Assembly (NCBI GenBank): GCA_903906615.1
Contig: CAIVKT010000101.1
Span: forward strand, 1-9,913
Direction: 5' to 3'
Origin: an uncultured Bacteroidota bacterium
GTDB taxonomy: Bacteria > Bacteroidota > Bacteroidia > Chitinophagales > Chitinophagaceae
DNA length: 9,913 bases
The translations under genes and the position numbers were made by a program. Below the pieces are notes generated by a model that was not told the origin of the DNA, ran no database searches, and worked only from the letters and a program-made list of their open reading frames with translations. Each line of letters opens with the position of its first letter. Positions within the stretch are counted from its first letter, which is position 1. Below are positions 1-8,687 of this stretch, piece by piece.

Positions 1-99
1 CGGCATGTCCGGTCCCTGTAGAAACCGGCAAGCCATTAACCGTCCAATGATATACAGGTGCATACCCGCCGAAGCCGGTCACCGCATTCAGTGTCACCT
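1..99. repeat. 99-bp exact copy of positions 598-696
   Basis: Every base of 1-99 equals the base 597 positions to its right; identity ends at 100 (g) versus 697 (c). On the coding strand this joins the sorting-domain start to the middle of the second PKD/Ig-like module. The offset of 597 is a multiple of three, so the frame stays open. The copy begins exactly at the window edge, so its full length is unknown. It may be an assembly artefact or the start of a tandem duplication. Confidence 0.9.
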
Positions 100-3000
100 G
101 CTGATCTGTTGTTGAAGACAATGTGCCCCTCACTGTGAATGCGCCCCTGTTTGGGTTTGGCACTACCGTGAAGTCACCTGCGCCTGTGCTGATCTGCTGC
201 ACACCAACAGTGCTTACGTCCACATACACCCACTCGTAAGAGGTTATCTTACAAATGCCATTGCTGGTTACCATGCAGGTCAGCGAGTCTTCCCTGTTGG
301 TACTAAAGGTACTGCTGGTGTATACATTGGTAGTAGCAGCCGGTATAGGGTAGCCATTCTTGTACCATTGATAGGTCGGGTTTACCGCATTGGTTACCGA
401 TGCCGTGAATGTGGCGCTCTCGCCGGGGCTTACTACTGTGCCGGGGTTGGCGGAGATCGTTACCACAGGCATGGCGGCCGTATCCACCTGCATACGCAGT
501 GTGTTAGAATCATCATCTGCAAGGCGGCAATCATAGTTACTCTTCATCACCACATATACTTCATCTCCATTGGCTGGTACATAAGTGTATAAACCTGCGG
601 CATGTCCGGTCCCTGTAGAAACCGGCAAGCCATTAACCGTCCAATGATATACAGGTGCATACCCGCCGAAGCCGGTCACCGCATTCAGTGTCACCTCTGT
701 ACCCTTACATACGGTATCATTAGGCGTTGCGCTGATGTTCACTGTAGGATAAGCGTATGGTGTCACCGTCATGGTCACCAGGTTGCTGGTTACTGATGAT
801 GGCGAAGGACAGGTTGCATTACTCAGCATATTTGCTGTAACCCTGTCGCCATTTGCAGGAACAAAAGCATAAGTGCTGCCGGAGCCTACGCCCACACCAT
901 TCACATTCCAGTTATAAACGGGTGATGTGCCGCCATTAATAGGCGTTGGTGTGAACAGGGCCGATGTGCCTGCACAAACCGTATCCTTTGGCGTGCTGAT
1001 GGTTACCGATGGTGTCACCGTAGGTATGATCGTAACTGTAGCCGTGCCATTCATATCTACTTTGCAGCCTGTGGCTGTGCTGATGGCGACTGCATGATAC
1101 GTGCCTGCAATTGTTTGCAGCCCGAAAGGCAACACACCACCTGAGCCAAGGAATGTGCCTACAGCAGTAGATCCGTGATACAACAAGTAGTTGGTGCCTG
1201 TGCTTGACCCATCGAGGCCAATAGGTACTCCTGAGCCATCCGCACAATAGCTGCCACCGCCGGTTATGTTATAGATATCAGGCAAAGGCTGCACATAGAT
1301 CGTTTTGATCTGGTAGCAACCGCCGGGGTAAATGGTGTATATGATGGCGCAACTGCCCAGGCTCACACCGGTCACTTCGCCCGTTGTACCGTCTACTGTA
1401 GCTACTGCGTTGTTAGTGCTTACCCATGTGCCGCCACCTATTGCATCACCGAATGGCACCGTGGTGCCGAGGCACACATTTGGCGATCCTGTTATCGGTG
1501 TAGGCTGTGGGTTTACGGTTATAGGATAAGTTACGTTGCAGCCATAGCTGTTGGTGTACACCACATTGGTACTACCGCCGGGGTTCAGGCCGGTAAGGTC
1601 GCCGCCCGATGTGATGGTGGCAATAGCAGTAGACCCTGTACTCCAGGTAGCGGCTGTAGCGCTGCTATAGGTAACTGTAGAAAGTGCGCAAAGCGAGTTT
1701 GGCCCGCTGATCGGTGCGGGTATCGGGTTCACGGTCACAGTTATTGTTTTGGTGCAGCCGCTGCCGAGCGAATAGGTAATATCCACTGTAGCCTGTGCGG
1801 GGTTGCCGGTGATCACAGCAGTAACCAATCCGCTGGACGCATCTACACCGGCTATGGTATAATCTGCCGATGTCCATGTACCGCCGGTTATGCCGTCACT
1901 TAATGGTGTGCTTTGTCCCTGGCAAACAACAGGCAGCCCGCCGATTGCTGTTGGCTGCGGGTTCACAGTTACTACCAGGTTGGTGGTACAGCCTGTTGGT
2001 GGTGTGTATACGATGGTGGCAGTGCCGAGGCTCACGCCTGTTACTACGCCCCCTGCATCAACCGAGCCTACCGCTGGGCGTGTACTGCTCCAGGTGCCGC
2101 CGGTTGTGGCATCAGCCAGCGAGGTAGTGCTGCCGATACATATCTGCGGGTTGCCAGTTATAGCATCAGTTGGTGCATTTACCGTGATCGTAGTAGTAGC
2201 AAAGCAGCCGGTAGGCAAAGTATAAGTAAGCGTTGCCGACACAGGCGCAATGCCGGTGAGCAAGCCACTCGATGAGCCTATGGTAACAACGGTTATATCG
2301 CTGCTGCTCCAGGTGCCGCCACCGGTCTCAAATAAAGTGACTGTTTGGCCGGGGCAAATAGCTGATGGCGATGAGATAGCTGAAGGTAGCGGGTTCACAG
2401 TAAATCCATGAGTTACCGGGCAACCGGAAAGCGGCGTAAAGGAAATGGTGGCCGGGCCATAGGCATATCCTGTCACATCGCCGGAGCCGTCGACGGTAGC
2501 AATGGTAGGATTGCTGCTGCCCCATGTGCCGGGCGCAGAGGCATCGGCAAGTGTTACTGTGCCGCCCTGGCATACCGTGAAGGTACCGGTTATAGGCGCA
2601 GGCAATGAATCTACGTTAATATTGGTAGTGGTATAGCAACCTGTAGGCAATGTATAAGTGATCGTGGCTGCGCCTATAGCCACACCTGTCACCACGCCGC
2701 TCACCGAGCCTATGGTGGCATCTGCCGGTGTGCTGCTTGCCCATGTGCCGCCGCCGCCATCAGTAAGTGTTACCGACTGGCCTATACATACCGCAGCAGG
2801 GCCTGCAATGGCCGATGGCAGTGGTTCTATGATCACCGTTTTGTTTACAGGACAAGCGGTTATTGGCGCTGCATAAGTAATGATTACCGGTGTAGCGGCA
2901 GTAACAATGCCTGCAGTTACCACACCTGATGAGGTAATGGGCGCTATGGTACTGCTGCTGCTCCATGTACCACCCGATGTGGCGCTGGTATATCCTGCTA

Positions 3001-6000
3001 TGTTGCCGGAGCATATGGTAGACGGGCCTGCAATGGCAGCCGGTATCGCATTTACGGTGATTATTTTTGTGGCCGTGCAGCCCGTGGGCAGGTCGTAGCT
3101 GATGGTTACTGTGCCGGCACCTCTACCGGTCACTTCGCCTGCTGCGCTTACAGTGGCTTTAGTTACATCACTACTGCTCCAGTCGCCGCCTATGGTAGTA
3201 TCGTACAATAACATAGATTGGCCAACGCATACCGATGACGGCCCTGTAACAGGCGATAAAGGATCAACGACCACAGGTGCAAATGCGAAGCAGCCTGCCG
3301 CGCCGTAAGTAACTAATACTGTACCCGATGAAATACCGGTAAAGACACCACCCGAGTTGATTGTGCCGATGGCAGCGTCTGCGCTGCTCCATGCACCGCC
3401 TCTCGATGTATCTGTAAGTGTAATAGGCTGGCCCACACAAGCCCTTGAAGGAACTGTAATAGGCGCAGGCGCGGCGATCACACCAAACGGAAAGGTAACT
3501 GCGCAGCCGCCTAATGAATAACCAATGATAACGCTGCCTGTAGCGCTGCCGCTAACTACACCCGTAGCCGACCCAATCGGCGCTATTGCACTGTTGCTGC
3601 TGCTCCAGGTGCCGCCTGATGTGGCATCGTTAAGCACCGCGCTGCCGCCCACACAAATACTTGACGGGCCGCTAACAGGTGCAGGGCTTACATTAACGGT
3701 AACGGGCGCTGTGGTGGTGCAGCCATATACAGATGTGTAGGTGATGATGGTACTACCTGTGGCCAGGCCGGTAAAATGGCCTGCCGCATCAATAGTGCCT
3801 GTGGCCGGTACGCTGCTGCTCCAGGTGCCGGGGGTAGTGGCATCGGCAAGGGTGATGCCCGATCCCTGGCATACATGCGATGGGCCTGATATATTTGCAG
3901 GGAAAGGATAGACCGTAACCAGCAAGGTGACAGAACAACCCGCAACTGAATAAGTAACAGTGGCAACTGTAGCAGTAGTTACAGCGCCGCCGGTAAGTGT
4001 TGCCGTGCTGCCCGCACCCGAAATGGTTGCCGGGCCGGATACACTCCATGAGCCGCCTGCTGTGGCATCACCTAATACTATGCTTGATCCACGGCATACC
4101 TGTACTGGGCCACTGATGGCAGCGGGTATCTGGTTCACAGTGATGGTTAAGAATACAGGGCAGCCCTGTGTATAAGTGAGGGTATCTACCCCATAAAGCG
4201 TAGATGATGCGGTAACAAAACCGGATAGCGCGCCAATGCTGGCCAATGCAGGATCAGAAGAGGTCCATGCGCCGCCGGCTGTGCGGTCGGTTTCAGTAGT
4301 AGTAGTTCCCTGGCACAGCGCAGTAGCGCCCACGATAGGCGCGGGGCTTGGATTGATAGTAATGGTGGAATGAACAGTGCATCCTGTTCCTAATGAGTAC
4401 GTTATGGAATCAACACCCGAGGCGCTTGATGAAGCTGTGAACACACCCGTAGTGAAGCCTATGCTGCCATATGTGGCAGGCGATGAGGTCCAGGAGCCAC
4501 CTGCTATCACATCAGATAAAGTATCGCTAAGGCCCTCGCATACTACAGTCCTGCCGAGGATGGCCGACGGCGATGGGCTTACAGTAACAGTAACGCTGGC
4601 GCTGCAACCCGCTGCCACATAAGTGATCACAGTAGTGCTGCCGGACAGATGCCCGGTAACGGTACCTATGCCGCCCGCAGAGCCTACAACAGAGGCCACA
4701 GCCGGCGAACTGCTGCTCCAGGTGCCGCCTGTTACAGAGGCTACCTCGGTGATGATAGAGCCCACACACACAGCCGTAGGGCCGCTGATCACGGGTGTTG
4801 GTGTTACGGTTATGGTGGCAGTGCCGCCCATAGTGCGGGTGCAGCCGGTGGTAGGGTTGGTAGCCACTATAGTATAGGTGCCGCCGGTAGTGAAGGGGCC
4901 CAGGCATATGGGGCCACCTGTGCCGGGCACTACAGGCCCGTAAGCCGTAGCGCCTATATACGCCTGGTAGTTGATACCTGCTGTAGAGCCACTAAGGCAA
5001 ATGGTAAGGCCCGTACCTCCCGAGCAATAGCTGCCCGTGCCGGAGGTGATGGTAAAGGACGGAGGTAGTGGGTTGATGGATATAACTGCACTGCCGCTCA
5101 TAGCGCTGCTGCAACCCGTAGCAGGCGTAGTACCCACAACCGTATAAGTACCTGCGGTAGTGAAGGTGCCGAATGAAAGCGCAGCGCCCGTGCCCACAAT
5201 AGCCGTACCTACAAGTGCGCCGCCATTATACAACTGGTAGTTGGTGCCTGTGGAAGAGCCGCTCAGACCGATGGCAACACCTGTGCCGCCTGCGCAATAA
5301 GCGCCCCCCCCCTGTTACTGTATATGTTGCAGGCAGCGGGTTCACGGTTACGTTAACCGAACGAGAGCAACCTGTAGGCAGTACAAATATGATGGCCGAT
5401 GTGCCGGGCGATATACCGCTCACAATGCCTGATGAAGAACCAACAGTGGCAACAGCAGGGGTGCCGCTGCTCCAGGTGCCGGCGCCATCGGTAAGTGTGG
5501 TAGTAGCGCCCACGCATACGTGCAGTGTGCCGCCTATGAGGCCGGGCAGTGGGTTCACAGTTACAGGTATGGTAGCCACGCAGCCGATGCCTACAGAATA
5601 AGTAACTATGGCCACGCCTGTGGAGGTGCCGGAGAATATGCCTGTGCTGCCCACCGTGCCATAAGGGGATGAGGCAGACCAGCCGCCGCCGCCGGTGGCA
5701 TCGCTGAGTGTGGTAGTGCTGCCGACACATACGGCCGGTGTGCCGGTAATGGGCAACGGAGTAGAATTGACAGTAACCACCGTAGTGATGTAACAGCCGG
5801 TGCTGCTTGCGGTGTAAGTAATAGTTGCTGTGCCTGCCGAAACGCCGGTCAGCAAACCGGTGGTATAGCCAACGCCTGCTGTGCCGGAGGCACTACTGAG
5901 CCAGGTGCCGGGCGTAGTGGCATCGGCAAGGGTGGCGCTGGAGCCTACGCACAGGCTCATAGTGCCGGTGATGGCCGCTGGCAAGGGGTTCACCAATATA

Positions 6001-8300
6001 GAGGTAGATACATAGCAGCCCGTAGGCAGTATGTAATCAATAGTTGCAGTACCTGTGGCCACACCGCTAACCACGCCTGTGGAAGAACCCACACTGGCTA
6101 TAGTAGCATCACTGCTCACCCAGTAGCCGCCTGCGGTGCCATCGGTTAGTGTGGTCGTAGCGCCTATACATACGCTGCCTGCGCCGGTTATAGAACCGGG
6201 CAGCGGGTTCACTGTAAATGATTCGGCTATAGAGCAACTGCTCGTAAGGCCCGTATAAGATATGGTGGCTACGCCAAGGGATATACCATCTACCTCGCCG
6301 GTAGTGGGGTTTACATTGGCTATGGAATAATCGCTGCTGGTCCAGTAGCCGGAGGAGGTATCAGAAAGTATAACACTGCCACCGATACACACATAGGGTG
6401 TGCCGGTAATAGGCCCCGGCTGTGGCGACACCACCACCACCAGCGATGCGGTGCAACCCGTGGACAATGTATAATTGATAGTAACAGTTCCTGCGCTCAC
6501 ACCGGTAACGATGCCGCTTACTGCGCCTACTGTGGCCTTGGTAACATCGCTGCTGGTAAAGCCGCCACCGGCGGGATAACCTACCAGCGGATCAGCAGAG
6601 CCTGCGCATACCGAGCCTACGCCTGTGATCACCGGAAGGCCATTTACAGTAACCGTTTTAAGGGCATAGCAGCCGCCGGGCATGGTATAGGTAATAACAG
6701 CCACACCTGCGCTCAGGCCCGTCACCGCGCCGGTAGAACCAACAACGCTCACATAGCCTGTGTAGCCACTGCTCCATGTGCCGCCCGCTGTGGGGTCAGT
6801 ATAGGTGTTGGTGGAACCAACGCATAACGTAGAAGGACCAACCACCGCAGACGGTGAAGGATTGACCGTGACCGGCGCAGTGGCATAGCAACTGCCGAGG
6901 AAGTAAGTAATATTAGCTACGCCCGAAGCCACACCCGACACCACACCCGTAGTAGGCCCTACTGTAGCCGTGGTAATGGGCGTACTCACCCATGCACCGC
7001 CGGAAGGGCTGCTGGACAAGGCCGTAGTGGCCCCCACGCACACATTGAAGATGCCGGATAAGGGCGATGGCGTAGTATTGACCGTGACGACGGCCGTAGC
7101 TTTGCACGCGCCCGCAGGCACTGTATAAGTAATAGTAGACGTACCCGGCGACTCGCCCGTGACGATGCCTGTACCCGACCCAATTATGGCTATAGAAGTA
7201 GTGCCGCTGCTCCAATGCCCACCCGAAGTGGCATCTGATAACGGGGTGGTAGAACCCGCGCACACATTGAGTGTGCCGGTAATAGCAGATGGTGGGGAGA
7301 AAAGATACAGCTCTATAGCCGCACTGGTAGAGCTAAGGCCACTCACCGTGCACGTCATAGTGCAGCGGTAGTATACATTGGTGGTTACGGTAGCGAGATA
7401 AGTATCTGCCGTAGCGCCCGGCACATCTGTCCATGTAGAGCCGGTAGGTGATGTTTGCCAATCGTAGGTAATTCCATTACCTATTGTTCCTGTAGGCAGA
7501 GAAAGAACAGAAGTATAACTACTACAGCCTGAATCAACTGTCGCCGCTATTGTCCCGGTACTAGGAGTGCCTGAACATTGAGGATTCCACCTATAAACCT
7601 GATTAGTAGCAGGTTGGCCGGTAAGCGACCGACTTTCAGTAGTCATACTTGGGGTAGGAGAAGTTCCGGTTCCATTCAATGACCAGTATATCTGTGTTCC
7701 GGTAACCGGGGATGCACCGCTTCCTCCGGTTAGGCCAATTGCACATCCAGAGCTATAAGAACCGGTCGAAATAAAATTATATACAAAGTCGATCACGTTG
7801 GTGCTTTCATACAAAATTAGTTGAACACCTTCATGAGGAGTAGAACTTGAATAAAAGCCAGCATTATCCCATTGGACGGTAAAAGTTCGATTAGGTGCAG
7901 TGCCACTTGTTTTATAGCTGATTTGAGATCCTGACGAATAATATAAATCAGTCCAGTATGCGGCAATAATGGGACGTGGTAAGTTGTAACCTAAACTATT
8001 TGATAGATCATTTATCCACGATGCAGTCGACGGAATTGTTTGCCCTAAAACAACCCATCCATTCCAATCAATTGAAAGCGTAGTGTATGTAGTGCCACAA
8101 TAAACAAAGCTAAATCCAATTCCTATACTATTGCTATACGCATCATCCACCGTTGTACCACCGCTTATTGACGCGGTAGTGGCACCGGTTAATGAAGTAT
8201 AAGTTCCTGAAAATGCAGAAAAACTGTAAGTACTTAATGCCTGACTAAAGCATGTGAAGCTAAATAAGGTCGCTAAAATGAGTAAGTAAATTCTTTTCAT
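1..8300 (-). CDS. Giant T9SS-exported Ig-repeat surface protein; one frameshift, 3' end missing
   Basis: This is probably a secreted, surface-anchored adhesin or structural protein. The start at 8300 gives a typical signal peptide (residues 1-19, cleavage after CFS). An N-terminal module follows (about 24-240), then an Ig-like module (about 241-335), nine Big_2-like repeats (336-989), two GSYC modules (990-1169), sixteen more repeats (1170-2339), a third GSYC module (2340-2427), three PKD/Ig-like modules (about 2428-2693) and a T9SS sorting-domain start (FTVVPNPNRG, from 2710). Numbering assumes eight rather than nine G at 5304-5312. As written, the frame shifts there and ends at 5226 after 1,024 codons with an arginine-rich tail. 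I translated samples of the restored frame at several places down to position 1 and met no stop. The real stop lies outside the window. Ligand and exact role are unknown; no catalytic domain is visible. High confidence in class, low in function. Confidence 0.9.
89..175 (-). other. Start of a type A T9SS C-terminal sorting domain, truncated
   Basis: From residue 2710 the protein reads FTVVPNPNRGAFTVRGTL and then TTDQQVTL, the first part of the type A sorting domain (V-x-P-N-P-x-x-G-x-F) that directs proteins through the T9SS outer-membrane translocon and to surface anchoring. These domains are usually about 70-80 residues and continue after the VTL strand with something like E-V-T-N-M-L-G-Q. 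Here, after VTL, the sequence instead becomes NAVTGFGGY, an exact copy of internal PKD/Ig-like sequence. The sorting domain is therefore incomplete in this window. Confidence 0.85.
221..1018 (-). repeat. Three PKD/Ig-like modules before the sorting domain
   Basis: Residues about 2428-2693 make three modules of about 85-92 residues. Each opens with P-x-V-x-I-S-x-x-P, then a Cys-containing strand (DTVCAGTSALF, DTVCKGTEVTL; the third lacks the Cys). A W-containing strand follows (YNWNVNGVGVG, YHWTVNGLPVS, YQWYKNGYPIP), then Y-x-F/Y-V-P-A-N-G-D or a Y-T-S-S-T equivalent and a late Cys. This matches the PKD/Ig-like modules often found just upstream of T9SS sorting domains in Bacteroidota. They probably keep the sorting signal away from the stalk. 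Confidence 0.7.
598..696. repeat. Internal partner of the 99-bp terminal repeat
   Basis: This is the in-context copy: it encodes VTLNAVTGFGG through STGTGHA of the second PKD/Ig-like module, and both flanks continue that module normally. It is therefore the original location, and the copy at 1-99 is the displaced one. Confidence 0.9.
1019..1282 (-). repeat. Third GSYC-type module (c)
   Basis: Residues 2340-2427 read YNITGGGSYCADGSGVPIG and later GSSTGTNYLLYHGS, TIAGTYHAVAIS and TGCKVDMNG. This copy is intact in frame and is the best guide for how the first, frameshifted copy should read around its glycine run. It closes the stretch of Big_2-like repeats before the PKD/Ig-like modules. Confidence 0.75.
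1283..4792 (-). repeat. Second block of sixteen Big_2-like Ig repeats (units 10-25)
   Basis: Residues 1170-2339 give sixteen units averaging 73 residues (3,510 bp, about 219 bp each). They follow the pattern of the first block and are in frame with the sorting motif. All sixteen carry the Cys pair. The first Cys sits in VCVG, VCEG, LCQG, VCRG, ICVG, ACVG, ICSG, LCAL and similar; the second in AGC, TGC, YGC, GGC or TAC. The G-G-x-W-S-S strand is the best conserved stretch at DNA level, with an identical 17-mer at 2085, 2304, 3600 and 4713. Units 11, 12, 18 and 23 have slightly longer loops. Confidence 0.85.
4793..5333 (-). repeat. Two GSYC-type modules (a and b) splitting the Ig array
   Basis: Residues 990-1169 hold two modules of about 90 residues with another pattern: Y-T-V-T-G-G-G-A-Y-C-A-G-G-T-G-V, then I-x-L-S-G-S-S-T-G-x-N-Y-Q-x-Y, then F-T-T-A-G-T-Y-T-V-V, then T-G-C and a closing V-x-I-N-P-L-P. 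The second copy reads SGTGSYCSGGTGLTICLSGS. Such modules are common in large Chitinophagaceae surface proteins. The G9 tract that breaks the frame encodes the GGG of the first copy (5304-5312), and the intact frame in copy b and in the later copy c shows what the frame should be. Confidence 0.75.
5304..5312 (-). other. G9 homopolymer causing a frameshift in the giant gene
   Basis: Nine G on the coding strand at codons 997-999. With nine G the reading becomes GGG-R-L-L-R-R-R and stops at 5226. With eight G it becomes GGG-A-Y-C-A-G-G-T-G, which matches the same module elsewhere in this protein (GGGSYC; GTGSYC). The tract is either a sequencing error of +1 or a real slippage site that switches the C-terminal two thirds of the protein, including the sorting domain, in or out of frame. 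Confidence 0.85.
5334..7295 (-). repeat. First block of nine Big_2-like Ig repeats (units 1-9)
   Basis: Residues 336-989 make nine tandem units of about 71-74 residues. Each has the form P-x-x-I-T-G-x-x-x-V-C-V-G-S, then L-S-D-A-T-x-G-G-x-W-S-S, then a T-V-G-x-x-x-G-x-V-x-G-V-S-x-G-T-A-x-I-x-Y core, and ends T-G-C-Y...V-T-V-N-P-L-P. This matches bacterial Ig-like group 2 domains: the V-x-G-V-S-x-G-T-A-x-I-x-Y core is their hallmark. Every unit has one Cys in strand B (VCxG) and one near the C-terminal strand (GC). Units begin near residues 336, 411, 482, 555, 628, 701, 774, 848 and 919. The DNA copies have diverged. Confidence 0.85.
7296..7580 (-). other. Single Ig-like module between the N-terminal module and the repeat array
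   Basis: Residues about 241-335 run from CSGTPSTG to the LYLFS linker. They show the Bacteroidota 'sample-average' Ig pattern: Cys in SGCSSY, a W in YDWQTSPTGSTWTDVPGA, then TYLATVTTNVYYRCTMTCTVSG. It differs from the Big_2-like repeats, having W-Q-x-S and Y-R-C motifs and longer strands. It probably acts as a spacer between the N-terminal module and the stalk. Confidence 0.55.
7580..8231 (-). other. N-terminal beta-rich module of the giant protein
   Basis: Residues about 24-240 contain no Ig repeat. The pattern reads IGFSFVYCGTTY, then DWNGWVVLG, PIIAAYWTDLYY, FTVQWDNAGFY, VQLILYESTNVIDFVY and a closing GCAIGL. I recognise this order (a 'cold' start, N-G-W/Y, I-A-x-W-D-L, V-Q-W-x-N, and L-Y-E-x-x-N-x-I-x-F) as an N-terminal module frequent in large Bacteroidota surface proteins and loosely like nidogen-type beta domains. 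No enzyme motif is visible. The DNA here is clearly richer in A+T than the repeats that follow. The module name is uncertain. Confidence 0.55.
8241..8300 (-). other. Sec signal peptide of the giant protein
   Basis: Residues 1-19 begin MKR and continue with a hydrophobic core (IYLLILATLFSF), ending in CFS before a Gln. This is a classic Sec signal peptide, as expected for a T9SS substrate, which first crosses the inner membrane by Sec. A Cys lies at residue 17 but is not in a convincing lipobox position followed by a mature lipoprotein start, so signal peptidase I cleavage is favoured. The peptide also supports the choice of ATG at 8300: no plausible upstream in-frame start is seen, and the next Met would lose the signal. 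Confidence 0.85.
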
Positions 8301-8347
8301 TGCGGGTTGTTTAATAGTTGAGAGGTAGAGTTCATATTTATGTATCG

Positions 8348-8378
8348 TAAAGTTAATAAAAAAGTAAGAAATTACAAT
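8348..8378 (-). promoter_or_regulatory. Candidate Bacteroidota promoter for the giant gene
   Basis: On the minus strand, ATTG (8375-8378) is followed after 19 nt by TAACTTTA (8348-8355). This fits the Bacteroidota sigma factor pattern of TTTG/TTG at -33 and TAnnTTTG at -7, with one mismatch in the last base of the -7 box. Transcription would start near 8341-8344, leaving a leader of about 40 nt that is A+T-rich with no Shine-Dalgarno sequence, which is usual in this phylum. Confidence 0.5.
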
Positions 8379-8432
8379 AGAGATTATTTATAAAAACAGT
8401 ATCGTGACGGTTTTCTGTACTTCTCACGCTTT

Positions 8433-8542
8433 TTGTCACCCCGAGGCACGAGGGGTCTATACACACGTACGCAACAATGTAGGTATGTTTGTACAAACGT
8501 GAGTATCTGCGCGTGCAGATCCCTCGTACCTCGGGACAACAA
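8433..8542. repeat. Long REP-like inverted repeat in the intergenic region
   Basis: A 26-nt arm at 8433-8458 pairs with 8517-8542: 20 of 26 positions are Watson-Crick, and several differences still allow G-U pairing. The arm core is CCCCGAGGCACGAGGGGTCT on the left, with CCCTCGTACCTCGGG on the right. Inside lies a perfect 12-nt palindrome, GTTTGTACAAAC (8487-8498), close to the centre. I recall GTCA-CCCGAGG-ACGAGGG-TCT-type repeats as frequent between genes in Bacteroidota. It could be a REP/BIME element or a bidirectional transcript end. The 70-codon frame crossing it (8433-8645) has no protein-like character. Confidence 0.6.
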
Positions 8543-8579
8543 AGTGAAAATCATCATAATGTATGTCCACGTAGCGTCT

Positions 8580-8658
8580 CCGCCCTTCGCGGGACTCTCC
8601 GGTTCGCGCAGGTCCCGAACGGATCGTTCATCCGGCGGGAATTGAGCTATTGAGTCCC
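8580..8658. repeat. Cluster of small nested palindromes
   Basis: Several short inverted repeats overlap here: CCGC/GCGG around the loop CCTTC (8580-8592); GGGACTC (8591-8597) with GAGTCCC (8652-8658); GGGAC with GTCCC (8591-8616); and TCCGGTTCG with CGAACGGA, with one bulge (8598-8624). G+C is locally high compared with the flanks. It may be a second composite REP-like element. No promoter or gene is recognised in it. Confidence 0.35.
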
Positions 8659-8672
8659 GATAGCTATCGGGA
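8655..8672. repeat. Perfect 18-nt palindrome TCCCGATAGCTATCGGGA
   Basis: The stretch is fully self-complementary over 18 nt, and a sequence of this form is, from memory, a recurrent intergenic motif in Bacteroidota. It ends 15 nt before the -7 box of the downstream glycosyltransferase gene, so it occupies the place where the -33 element should be. It may be a dispersed repeat, a terminator-like hairpin or a protein-binding site. Confidence 0.6.
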
Positions 8673-8687
8673 AGCCATTAAAAAATC

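Noticed and set aside
5226..5303. Arginine- and histidine-rich C-terminus of the 1,024-codon reading
   Set aside because: It is out-of-frame translation after the G9 tract. With one G fewer, the same DNA encodes the expected GSYC module.
1332..5601. Many plus-strand frames of 65-140 codons, rich in P, V and T, spaced about one repeat unit apart
   Set aside because: These are antisense shadows of the repeats. The codon bias of GGC/ACC/GTG-rich repeats keeps the opposite frame open, and the regular spacing follows the Ig units.
1..8300. Possible CRISPR array or satellite DNA, given the regular repetition
   Set aside because: The period of about 219 bp is protein-coding, diverged and in frame, with no short identical direct repeats separated by unique spacers.
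8433..8645. 70-codon plus-strand frame in the intergenic region
   Set aside because: It is made of REP-like palindromes, with no ribosome-binding or promoter context and no protein-like composition.
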